Source of the DNA: JABDGR01 sp035546135
Lineage (GTDB): Bacteria; Verrucomicrobiota; Verrucomicrobiia; Opitutales; JABDGR01
NCBI GenBank assembly: GCA_035546135.1
Contig: DASZWY010000148.1
Span: 1 to 6,537 of the forward strand
DNA: 6,537 nucleotides
Direction: 5' to 3'
Both the position numbers and the translations under genes were made by a program. Positions within the stretch are counted from its first letter, which is position 1. The number at the start of each line of letters is the position of its first letter. Of this stretch, positions 1 through 5,820 are shown one piece after another. Under the pieces are notes generated by a model. That model saw nothing but the letters and a program-made list of their open reading frames with translations. It was not told the DNA's origin and ran no database searches.

Positions 1-2109
1 GACCAGCACGCCGCGGTGACCGCCCCGCCCGGGCCCGCGCTCGTGCTCGCCGGCGCCGGTTCCGGCAAGACGCGCACCCTCACCTACCGCGTCGCCTGGC
101 TCCTGCATCAGGGCGTCCACCCGTGGCAGATTCTGCTGCTCACTTTCACCAACAAAGCCGCGCGCGAGATGCTCGGCCGCGTCGAAGACCTCACCGGCGT
201 GCCCCGCGCGCACTTCTGGGGCGGCACGTTTCACAGCGTCGGCCAGCGCATTTTGCGCCGCCACGGCGAAGCCATCGGCCTCGCGCGTAATTTCACCATC
301 CTCGACGAAGGCGATGCCGAGGCCTTGCTCGGCGACGTCGTGCGCGCCATCGACCCTGCTTTTACGAAACACAAGGAACATCCCAAGCCCGGCGTCATGC
401 ACGACGTTTTCAGCTACGCCCGCAACACCCGCCAGCCGCTCGCCGAGGCCATCGCGCAAAAATATCCCTGGCTCGAGGAAATTCTCGAGCCGCTTCAAAG
501 GTTTTACACCGCCTTTCAGCAGGCCAAACTCGAAAAACAAGTCGCCGACTACGACGACCTGCTCGAATACTGGCTCCATGCCCTCGAGCGCGACGAACCG
601 GCGCGCCAGTATTACCAGCGCCAGTTCCGCCACATTCTCGTCGACGAATTTCAGGACACCAACCGCCTCCAGTCCGACATTGTGGACCTGCTCGCCGCCG
701 ACCATCAAATCATGGCCGTGGGCGACGACGCCCAATGCATCTACACTTGGCGCGGCGCGAACTTCGAAAACATCCGCGCCTTTCCCGTCCGCCATCCTGG
801 CGCGAAAATCTACAAAATCGAAATCAACTACCGCAGCACCCCCGAAATCCTCCGCTTCGCCAACGGCATCCTCGACCACCAGCAAATCGCCTCCGAATTT
901 CACAAGCACCTCGAGCCGGTCCGCAAGCCCGGCCCCAAGCCCGTCGTCATCGCCGCGCTCGATACCCGCGAACAGGCCGCTTTCGTCATCCGCCGCATCC
1001 ACGAAATCCGCGCAAACGACGACCTCGCCCTGCGCGACATCGCCGTGCTCTACCGCGCCCACTACCAGGCGATGGATTTGCAAATCGAGCTCTCGCGCCA
1101 GGGTGTGCCGTTCACCATTACCAGCGGCGTGAAATTTTTCGAGCAGGCCCACGTGCGCGACCTCGTCGCCCACCTGCGCTTCGCCCACAACCCGCGCGAC
1201 ACCGTCGCCTTCTCGCGCCTCGTCACGCTCCTGCCCAAAGTCGGCCCGCGCAAGGCCGAGTCTGCGCTCCTCGCCGCGCAATCCTCCGCGCGCAGCCATG
1301 GCAAATCGCTCCTCGCCGCGCTCACCGACGAATCGGTGGTGGCCAAACTTCCCACCGAGGCCCGCGGCGATTACCAAGACCTTGCCCTCACGCTGCAAAA
1401 TCTCGAGGAAGCCCTCGCCCACGCCGGCGCCGCCCAGCTCCACCCCGGTGAAACGGAACCGCCGCCACCCAGCATTCAATCGCGCGCGGCCAAGGAGCCA
1501 ACCGCCACCCAGGGAGCGTTGTTTGACGACCATGCGGCGGCCCCATCGCGCAACCCGCGCGTCTTGGGCTCAGCGCCTCAGTCCCTTCGTGCCTCAGTGT
1601 CCACCCCTGCGGCCATTGTCCAGCTCGCCATCGACGGCTGGTATGGCGATTACCTGCGCAACATCCACGACAACTGGCAGTCCCGCCGCGAAGACCTCGA
1701 CAGCATCGTCGGCTTCGCTGCGCGCTTTGCCGACATGAATGAGCTGCTCGCACAGCTCGTGCTCCTTAACTCCGAGACCAGCGACCGCTCCGTCGACCCC
1801 GAGGCCGACACCGTCCGCCTCACCACCATCCACCAGGCCAAGGGCCTCGAATTTCCCGCCGTGTTTCTCATCGGCGCCGCCGAGGGCCTGCTGCCGCTCA
1901 AACGCGCGATTGAGGAAGGCGATGTCGAGGAGGAACGCCGGCTCTTTTACGTTGCCTCCACCCGCGCGCAAGACCAGCTCTACGTGCTCTATCCCCGCAT
2001 CGTCACGCAAGGCGGCCCGCCCGCCGTCCTCGAACCCAGCCGCTTCCTCGAGGAACTCGACCAGGAAAGCTTCGACCAATACCGCGCCAACGTCAGCCGC
2101 GGCTATTGA
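1..2109 (+). CDS. UvrD/PcrA/Rep-family ATP-dependent DNA helicase (5' truncated by window edge)
   Basis: Superfamily 1A 3'-5' DNA helicase, a cytoplasmic ATP-driven motor used in repair and replication restart. The first visible codons read DQHAAV, the end of the Q motif, so the true start lies a few codons upstream of the window; the GTG at 16 is not the start. Residue numbers count from base 1 (702 visible residues). Seen in order: Walker A AGAGSGKT (17-24), motif Ia LTFTNKAA, GTFHSVG, Walker B VDEFQDTN (214-221), motif III GDDAQCIYTWRGAN, motif IV NYRSTPEI, motif V from about 605 (TTIHQAKGLEF), motif VI from about 644 (EEERRLFYVASTRA). All catalytic motifs are intact. Residues about 481-535, between motifs IV and V, form a Pro/Ala/Ser-rich linker containing an 8 bp DNA repeat array. 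The protein stops soon after motif VI, without the long C-terminal tail of many UvrD proteins. The family is certain; uvrD, pcrA or rep orthology cannot be decided here. It converges with the BI-1-like gene. Confidence 0.95.
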   Translation, partial: DQHAAVTAPPGPALVLAGAGSGKTRTLTYRVAWLLHQGVHPWQILLLTFTNKAAREMLGRVEDLTGVPRAHFWGGTFHSVGQRILRRHGEAIGLARNFTILDEGDAEALLGDVVRAIDPAFTKHKEHPKPGVMHDVFSYARNTRQPLAEAIAQKYPWLEEILEPLQRFYTAFQQAKLEKQVADYDDLLEYWLHALERDEPARQYYQRQFRHILVDEFQDTNRLQSDIVDLLAADHQIMAVGDDAQCIYTWRGANFENIRAFPVRHPGAKIYKIEINYRSTPEILRFANGILDHQQIASEFHKHLEPVRKPGPKPVVIAALDTREQAAFVIRRIHEIRANDDLALRDIAVLYRAHYQAMDLQIELSRQGVPFTITSGVKFFEQAHVRDLVAHLRFAHNPRDTVAFSRLVTLLPKVGPRKAESALLAAQSSARSHGKSLLAALTDESVVAKLPTEARGDYQDLALTLQNLEEALAHAGAAQLHPGETEPPPPSIQSRAAKEPTATQGALFDDHAAAPSRNPRVLGSAPQSLRASVSTPAAIVQLAIDGWYGDYLRNIHDNWQSRREDLDSIVGFAARFADMNELLAQLVLLNSETSDRSVDPEADTVRLTTIHQAKGLEFPAVFLIGAAEGLLPLKRAIEEGDVEEERRLFYVASTRAQDQLYVLYPRIVTQGGPPAVLEPSRFLEELDQESFDQYRANVSRGY
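1568..1599 (+). repeat. 8 bp repeat array (4 units) inside the helicase gene
   Basis: Four adjacent octamers are visible: GCTCAGCG, CCTCAGTC, CCTTCGTG, CCTCAGTG. A four-unit array of the same kind at 3498-3529 matches it at 24 of 32 positions, including a perfect last unit. It is translated in frame as part of a low-complexity linker between helicase motifs IV and V, so the insertion appears tolerated. Confidence 0.7.
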
Positions 2110-2120
2110 ACTTCTGCTGA

Positions 2121-2150
2121 GGCAGGGCGGGGCGTCCTCGACCCGCCGCG
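2121..2150 (+). repeat. GC-rich hairpin repeat, copy 1 (REP-like)
   Basis: This 30 bp segment matches 3392-3421 at 25 of 30 positions. It contains the inverted repeat GGCGGG (2126-2131) / CCCGCC (2142-2147) with a 10-base loop. It lies in the 48 bp gap between the convergent helicase and BI-1-like genes. On the + strand a TTTT run follows six bases after the short stem, so it might also help end helicase transcription, but it is not a classic terminator. REP-like status is an inference from two copies. Confidence 0.55.
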
Positions 2151-2157
2151 CGTTTTA

Positions 2158-2904
2158 TCAATCCCGCCCGCCGCGCACCTTCGCCAGCAGCCGCAAAATT
2201 TCCAGATACAGCCACACCAGCGTGACCATCAGGCCGAACGCGCCATACCACTCCATGTATTTCGGCGCGCCTTCCCGCGCTCCCTGCTCGATGACGGCGA
2301 AATCAATCACCAGGTTCAGCGCCGCGATGACGACGACGACCAGGCTGACGAGGATGCCGATGCTGCCGCCGTCGTTGATATACGGCACATGGTGGCCGAA
2401 GAGCCCCAACACCAGGTCCACCAAATACACGCAGCACACCGCGCCCGTCGCGATGAACACTCCGCGCACAAACGCCGGCGTCGCGCGGATCACGCCGGTT
2501 GAGTACAGCGCCAGCATCACCGCCAGCGACCCAAACGTGATGGACACCGCCTGGATGGCGATGCCGGGGTACGCCTGGTCAATCACGCTGGAGACGCCGC
2601 CGAGCGCCAACCCTTCAAGCACCGCGTAAATCGGCGCGGTGAACGGCGTGCTCTTTTTCACGAAAATCGCCACCAGCGCCACGATGAACCCGCCGAGGAA
2701 CCCGCCCGTCATCCACGGCTGCATCGCCGCAACGCCGTTCACGCTCGCCAGGTGCCACGTCCACGAAGCCGCCGCTATGCACAGCAGCAGCAGCACCCCC
2801 GTCTTGTTCACCGTCCCTTGGACGGTCATCACCGACGCGCCCGGTTCCAGGCGCGTAAACGTATTGTTTCTTAAAGCCGGATTGGTGCTGTTGAAGAGGG
2901 CCAT
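2158..2904 (-). CDS. Bax inhibitor-1/YccA-like integral membrane protein
   Basis: A 248-residue inner-membrane protein that resembles the bacterial Bax inhibitor-1 group (BaxI_1-type, related to YccA and YetJ). Studied relatives include a pH-gated calcium leak channel (YetJ) and a modulator of FtsH proteolysis (YccA); which role applies here is unknown. A polar N-terminus with NPAL near residues 8-11 precedes about seven hydrophobic segments: roughly 34-51, 60-81, 88-107, 115-133, 145-168, 180-200 and 218-240. The segment NLVIDFAVIE places D201 and E206 near the last helices, where the family has conserved acidic residues. The length is normal for the group. The ATG at 2904 is chosen because it opens the conserved N-terminus and lies about 30 bases from a convincing promoter. 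There is no Shine-Dalgarno motif; the leader ends TTCACCCGCC. It is probably a single-gene transcript, isolated from the recA-side unit by a terminator. Confidence 0.88.
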   Translation of the reverse strand: MALFNSTNPALRNNTFTRLEPGASVMTVQGTVNKTGVLLLLCIAAASWTWHLASVNGVAAMQPWMTGGFLGGFIVALVAIFVKKSTPFTAPIYAVLEGLALGGVSSVIDQAYPGIAIQAVSITFGSLAVMLALYSTGVIRATPAFVRGVFIATGAVCCVYLVDLVLGLFGHHVPYINDGGSIGILVSLVVVVIAALNLVIDFAVIEQGAREGAPKYMEWYGAFGLMVTLVWLYLEILRLLAKVRGGRD

Positions 2905-2937
2905 GGCGGGTGAATTTTGATGATTTGGTTTGGCACT

Positions 2938-2966
2938 AATTTACGCCTTCCCGTCCTGCCATGCAA
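2938..2966 (-). promoter_or_regulatory. Sigma70-type promoter of the BI-1-like gene
   Basis: Read on the minus strand, TTGCAT (2966-2961) is followed by a 17-base spacer and TAAATT (2943-2938). Both boxes are close to consensus and the spacing is ideal. The expected transcription start, near 2931, would give a leader of about 27-30 bases before the ATG at 2904. The next gene upstream ends at 3148 and a terminator lies between, so a separate promoter is expected here. Confidence 0.6.
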
Positions 2967-2981
2967 GTAAATGAAAAAACG

Positions 2982-3055
2982 GGCAATGTCCGAATTTAAA
3001 GAACCAGTTCTAAAACGGGCGCAGTCTTGCTGCGCCCGCAAATTAGGACACTGCC
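2982..3055. mobile_element. 74 bp palindromic MITE-like element
   Basis: The left end (2982-2997, starting GGCAATGTCC) and right end (3040-3055, ending GGACACTGCC) are inverted repeats matching at 14 of 16 positions. A perfect 9 bp inner hairpin lies at 3016-3038. The flanks are AAAAAACG (2974-2981) and AAAAACCG (3056-3063), a 7 of 8 direct repeat that looks like a decayed 8 bp target duplication. It has no coding capacity. A miniature element derived from an insertion sequence is the best explanation, but no parent element is visible; an ordinary extended terminator structure is the alternative. Confidence 0.5.
3012..3038 (-). terminator. Rho-independent terminator of the recA-to-Nudix unit
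   Basis: Read on the minus strand, the stem CGGGCGCAG (3038-3030), loop CAAGA and stem CTGCGCCCG (3024-3016) are followed at once by TTTTA. A perfect 9 bp GC-rich stem with a short loop and a T run is a standard intrinsic terminator, although the T run is only four long. It lies about 110 bp past the Nudix stop codon. On the + strand the 3' side has no T run, so it acts for leftward transcripts. It is embedded in the palindromic element at 2982-3055. Confidence 0.7.
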
Positions 3056-3127
3056 AAAAACCGCCAAAGAATGTTGCCTGTAACGCAGTGCGACGGCCCG
3101 CGCGGCCTTGCGACCGCGTAAGGTATG

Positions 3128-3151
3128 TCCTCCGTGTTCTCCGCGGTTCAA
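3128..3151 (+). repeat. Degenerate 9 bp repeat overlapping the Nudix stop codon
   Basis: Two imperfect 9-mers, TCCTCCGTG and TTCTCCGCG, are followed by GTTCAA. The form resembles the minus-strand repeat at 5821-5850 (CTTTGCGGTGAA at its end) and, more loosely, the octamer arrays at 1568 and 3498. The Nudix stop codon (TGA on the minus strand, 3150-3148) falls in its GTTCAA end. Confidence 0.4.
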
Positions 3152-3798
3152 TTCTGCCCGTTTTTCTCCCGCCACAATTTCCACACCAGCAAAAACGACG
3201 GCGTGAACGCCTTTGGCTCGCGCGCCATCCACGCGTCCAGTTCGTCCGCGCCGCACCAGCGGCCCTCCGCGATTTCCACCGGGTCGGGCGTCGGCGCCGC
3301 TTCCGTCGTCAGCGTGTAAATCCAGATGAACTCCCAGCCCGTCTCGCGGCAGGGCGGGTGTTTTATCAAAGGATGAAGGATGAAGGATGAAGGTAGGGCG
3401 GGGCTTCCTTGATCCGCCTCGATTTTTATTATGTTGGAGGGCTGAATTCCCGCGAGGCCACTGCTTGCTTCGCTGGAGCCGACCGTGGGCATATTGTGCT
3501 CAGTGCCTTGGTGCCTCAGCACCTCAGTGCCGGCTATTCCTAATTCCTCCCCCAATTCCCGCACCACCGCCGTGTCGTAGTCCTCGCCCGCGTCCACGTG
3601 GCCCGAGCACGACGTCGTCCACCGCAGCGGGTAGGTGTCCTTCTGCGCCGAGCGCCGCTGGAGGTACACCGCGCCGCCGGCATTGAACACCAGCACATGC
3701 ACCGCGCGGTGCCGCAGCCGCTGGCGGTGCACTTCGGCGCGCGCCTCCTGGCGCACGACCTGGTCGTGTTCGTCCACGACGTCGAAAATATCGGACAT
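3148..3798 (-). CDS. Nudix hydrolase with two repeat-derived in-frame inserts
   Basis: A 216-residue cytoplasmic Nudix-fold hydrolase. The Nudix box is perfect at residues 66-88: G66, E72, R80-E81, E84-E85, G87, I88, which bind the divalent metal and diphosphate. The N-terminus (FDVVDEHDQVV, then HRAVHVLVFN) and the box region resemble the YfcD/isopentenyl-diphosphate-isomerase-like Nudix group; the substrate is unknown. After the box, the part that in relatives reads roughly KIEA-CRETGWEF is interrupted. Residues 90-121 (3531-3436) and 129-149 (3414-3352) look inserted and are built from DNA repeats also found elsewhere in this window. Without them the protein would be about 165 residues, near what I recall as typical. 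The frame stays open and the C-terminal domain (TGWEFIWIY to the end) is intact, so it may still be active. The start at 3798 fits the conserved N-terminus; there is no Shine-Dalgarno motif. It is the last gene of the putative recA unit, 104 bp after the DUF486 gene. Confidence 0.9.
   Translation of the reverse strand: MSDIFDVVDEHDQVVRQEARAEVHRQRLRHRAVHVLVFNAGGAVYLQRRSAQKDTYPLRWTTSCSGHVDAGEDYDTAVVRELGEELGIAGTEVLRHQGTEHNMPTVGSSEASSGLAGIQPSNIIKIEADQGSPALPSSFILHPLIKHPPCRETGWEFIWIYTLTTEAAPTPDPVEIAEGRWCGADELDAWMAREPKAFTPSFLLVWKLWREKNGQN
3371..3391 (+). repeat. Tandem heptamer GGATGAA x3 inside the Nudix gene
   Basis: Three perfect copies of GGATGAA lie back to back. On the minus strand they are translated within the second insert of the Nudix protein (around PSSFILHPL, residues 136-144). 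Three 7 bp units make 21 bp, so this tract itself keeps the reading frame. Copy number may vary between strains. Confidence 0.85.
3392..3421 (+). repeat. GC-rich hairpin repeat, copy 2, inside the Nudix gene
   Basis: It matches the intergenic copy at 2121-2150 at 25 of 30 positions. The stem is GGCGGG (3397-3402) / TCCGCC (3413-3418), where one C of copy 1 is replaced by T, which still allows a G-U pair in RNA. Its first 11 bases (GGTAGGGCGGG) repeat GGCAGGGCGGG at 3348-3358 with one mismatch, so the two bracket the heptamer tract. Most of it is translated as part of the second Nudix insert. Confidence 0.6.
3498..3529 (+). repeat. 8 bp repeat array (4 units) inside the Nudix gene
   Basis: The units are GCTCAGTG, CCTTGGTG, CCTCAGCA and CCTCAGTG. 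The array matches the helicase copy at 1568-1599 at 24 of 32 positions and has the same + strand orientation, although the two host genes run in opposite directions. Here it is read on the minus strand and encodes most of GTEVLRHQGTEH in the first Nudix insert. Confidence 0.7.
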
Positions 3799-3902
3799 CG
3801 AAAAAGGGGTGGGGTGGAGGAATAAAAATAAAAAACCGTCCGAAAGGAAAGGAAAAACCGCCTGGGGTGTTCTCCTATTTCCTAACCATTATTACGAGCC
3901 AA

Positions 3903-4268
3903 TTACGCGCTGCGAAAGATGAAATACGCCGCGCCCACCAGGCACAGCCCCGCCCACACGTAGTCCAGCTTGAACGGCTGGCTCATGTACAGCATCGAGA
4001 ACGGCACGAACACGCTCAGCGTGATGATTTCCTGCAGAATCTTCAGCTGGCCCAGCTTCATCCCGCCGTTGTAGCCGATGCGGTTCGCCGGCACTTGCAG
4101 CAGGTATTCGAACAGCGCCACCCCCCAGCTGATGAGCGCCGCGGCCAGCCACGGCTTGTCCCGCAAATTTTTCAGGTGCCCGTACCACGCGAACGTCATG
4201 AAGACATTCGAGCAGATGAGCAGCAGCGTTGTGGGCCAGAAGGTGAGGGCCTTAAAGAGAAGTTCCAT
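3903..4268 (-). CDS. DUF486 family small four-helix membrane protein
   Basis: A 121-residue inner-membrane protein of the DUF486 family, related to small drug/metabolite-type transporters; its biochemical role is not established. Recognition rests on SNVFMTFAWYGHL (20-32), SWGVALFEYLLQVPANRIGY (47-66) and QLKILQEIITLSVF (74-87), which I know as the conserved blocks of this family. Four hydrophobic helices lie at about 11-29, 39-57, 78-95 and 101-119. The length is typical. The same frame opens further upstream (to 4367), but that extension overlaps the VOC gene and lacks family character, so the ATG at 4268 is preferred. An imperfect palindrome at 4272-4296 sits directly before the start; there is no Shine-Dalgarno motif. 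It follows the VOC gene by 61 bp and precedes the Nudix gene by 104 bp on the same strand. Confidence 0.88.
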   Translation of the reverse strand: MELLFKALTFWPTTLLLICSNVFMTFAWYGHLKNLRDKPWLAAALISWGVALFEYLLQVPANRIGYNGGMKLGQLKILQEIITLSVFVPFSMLYMSQPFKLDYVWAGLCLVGAAYFIFRSA

Positions 4269-4271
4269 GAC

Positions 4272-4296
4272 GGTATATTTCGGCGAAAACGATACC
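4272..4296. promoter_or_regulatory. Imperfect palindrome just before the DUF486 start codon
   Basis: The outer arms GGTAT (4272-4276) and ATACC (4292-4296) enclose inner arms TTTCG (4278-4282) and CGAAA (4284-4288). The two pairs are off-centre by one base, so symmetry is imperfect. It ends three bases from the ATG at 4268. It could be a repressor site or a hairpin over the ribosome-landing zone; no known operator was recognised. Confidence 0.3.
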
Positions 4297-4329
4297 TTTC
4301 CTGCCCGCGTTCGTCGAGGCTGGAAGAGC

Positions 4330-4695
4330 TTACCGCACTTTTTTCGAATCAAAATGCGGATTTTCAATCACCCCGAAAAAATTTCCAAAAAGGTCGGCCA
4401 CAGTGGCGACTTTGATGCCCCCGCCGACATCCTGCAAAGGCTCAACGACGGCGGCGCCCAGATTTTCGAGGCGAGCCACGGCGTCGGCGCAGTTGGCGAC
4501 TCCCCAAAAAGCTACCACCCCGCCTGGCCCCTGCTTGCCGCCCGGCACCAGTCCAAGCTCAAAACCGCCTACAGCAAAACCGACATAATAGGGCTGATCA
4601 AAATACGGTGCAACCTCCAGGACCTGGGCGTACCAGGCTTTCGCCTTGACCAAGTCGTCCACATGGTAAATCGCCGTGCGCAATCCCTGAATCAT
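4330..4695 (-). CDS. VOC superfamily (glyoxalase/bleomycin-resistance fold) protein
   Basis: A 121-residue single-domain vicinal oxygen chelate protein, cytoplasmic, usually a homodimer of paired beta-alpha-beta-beta-beta modules. The first module runs from LRTAIYHVDDLVKAKAWYAQVL with H11 at the usual first metal position and E46 in GGFELGLVP. The second runs from WGVANCADAVARLENLGA to LFGNFFGVIENP with E111 at the last metal position. The spacing fits a metal-binding member, but the fourth ligand is not clear and the substrate cannot be told: dioxygenase, glyoxalase-like or drug-binding roles are all possible. The ATG at 4695 lies 21 bp after the recA stop, which implies cotranscription with recA. 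The leader has no convincing Shine-Dalgarno motif. Confidence 0.88.
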   Translation of the reverse strand: MIQGLRTAIYHVDDLVKAKAWYAQVLEVAPYFDQPYYVGFAVGGFELGLVPGGKQGPGGVVAFWGVANCADAVARLENLGAAVVEPLQDVGGGIKVATVADLFGNFFGVIENPHFDSKKVR

Positions 4696-4716
4696 GGCCG
4701 TGCCTTGGCGGGGAAA

Positions 4717-5781
4717 TTACTTCTCATCCTCGTCGGCCTTGCCTTCGGCAATGGCCGCGCCGCCGGTGACGTGGACTTTCTCCAGGATGGCTTTCTTGAC
4801 CTCGGCGGCGATTTTCGGGTTTTCGTCGAGGTACTTCTTCGCCGCCTCGCGACCCTGGCCGACGAGGTTGCCCTGGTAGGCGATCCACGCGCCTTTCTTT
4901 TCCAGAATCTTGTGTTCGATGCCCAGGTCGAGCAGCGAGCCGGAGCGCGAGATGCCCTCGTCGAACATGATGTCGAACTCGCACTCCGTGAACGGCGGGG
5001 CGACCTTGTTCTTCACCACCTTGACCTTGGTGCGGTTGCCGATGACCTTGCCCGTCGGGTCCTTCAATTGCCCCACGCGGCGGATGTCCAGCCGGCACGA
5101 CGAGAAGAATTTCAGCGCGCGGCCGCCGGGCGTCGTCTCCGGGTTGCCGTACATCACGCCGATTTTTTCGCGAATCTGGTTGGTGAAAATGCACACGCAC
5201 TGGCTCTTGCTGATGCAGGCCGTCAGCCGGCGCATCGCCTGGCTCATCATGCGCGCCTGCAGGCCCACCGTCGCGTCGCCCATCTGGCCCTCGAGCTCGG
5301 TCTTCGACACCAGCGCCGCCACCGAGTCGAGCACCACGACGTCGATCGCGTTCGAGCGGATGAGCGTCTCGACGATGTTCAGCGCGTCTTCGCCCGACTC
5401 CGGCTGCGACACCATCAAATTGTTCAGGTCCACGCCCACGGTCTTGGCGTATTTCGGATCCAGCGCGTGCTCGACGTCGATGAACACCGCGTTGCCGCCC
5501 TGCCGCTGCGCCTCAGCGATGACCGACAGGCACAGCGTCGTCTTGCCCGAGGACTCCGGCCCAAAAATTTCGATGATGCGCCCGCGCGGCAGCCCGCCGC
5601 AGCCCAGCGCCAGGTCAATCGCCACCGAGCCGGTGGAAATCGTCGAGACGGTCATCTTGGTCGCGTCGCCCAGGCGCATGATGGCGCCTTCGCCAAACTG
5701 CTTGTTGATGGCGGACAGCGCCAGTTCGAGCGGCCGGGCGGCCTTGGGGGCGGGTGGTTCGGGAGCGATTGCTTTGGCCAT
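4717..5781 (-). CDS. recA: RecA recombinase
   Basis: A 354-residue RecA that forms ATP-dependent filaments on single-stranded DNA, carries out strand exchange, and in many bacteria triggers LexA self-cleavage. Seen: the N-terminal helix region (LELALSAINKQFGEGAIMRL, 18-37), Walker A GPESSGKT (74-81), the glutamate of DVEHALD (E103), Walker B VVVLDSVAAL (147-156), loop L2 around TNQIREKIGVMYGNPETTPG, then GRALKFF and RLDIRR, and the C-terminal domain ending in an acidic tail (KADEDEK). The length is normal and no intein is present. The frame stays open to 5847, but the extra residues are partly encoded by a repeat and the family starts at MAKA-like sequence, so the ATG at 5781 is chosen. The leader ends in CCATTACCGCC with no Shine-Dalgarno motif. 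A VOC gene, not recX or alaS, follows. No SOS box was recognised upstream. Confidence 0.98.
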   Translation of the reverse strand: MAKAIAPEPPAPKAARPLELALSAINKQFGEGAIMRLGDATKMTVSTISTGSVAIDLALGCGGLPRGRIIEIFGPESSGKTTLCLSVIAEAQRQGGNAVFIDVEHALDPKYAKTVGVDLNNLMVSQPESGEDALNIVETLIRSNAIDVVVLDSVAALVSKTELEGQMGDATVGLQARMMSQAMRRLTACISKSQCVCIFTNQIREKIGVMYGNPETTPGGRALKFFSSCRLDIRRVGQLKDPTGKVIGNRTKVKVVKNKVAPPFTECEFDIMFDEGISRSGSLLDLGIEHKILEKKGAWIAYQGNLVGQGREAAKKYLDENPKIAAEVKKAILEKVHVTGGAAIAEGKADEDEK

Positions 5782-5820
5782 GGCGGTAATGGGTGAGGAA
5801 GGTGGGAAAGCGGCGAAAAA

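Noticed and set aside
3079..3121. GC-rich inverted repeat between the terminator and the Nudix gene
   Set aside because: The arms match at only about 11 of 16 positions with a non-contiguous stem, which can arise by chance in such GC-rich sequence.
2971..3390. Rightward open frame of 139 codons starting ATGAAAAAACGG
   Set aside because: It crosses the palindromic element, the terminator and the antisense strand of the Nudix gene. Its product is Arg/Pro-rich with no family features; it is a shadow of GC-rich DNA.
3371..3391. CRISPR-like or VNTR array
   Set aside because: Only three 7 bp units without spacers; this is a simple tandem repeat.
3799..3902. Separate promoter for the Nudix gene (TTCGCA, 16 bases, TAATAA on the minus strand)
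   Set aside because: Each box matches only about four of six consensus bases, so it is too weak to call. An internal promoter remains possible.
4078..5796. Long rightward open frame of 572 codons opposite recA, VOC and DUF486
   Set aside because: It is antisense to three recognisable genes and its product is Arg/Ala/His-rich without domains, as expected for the mirror of high-GC codons.
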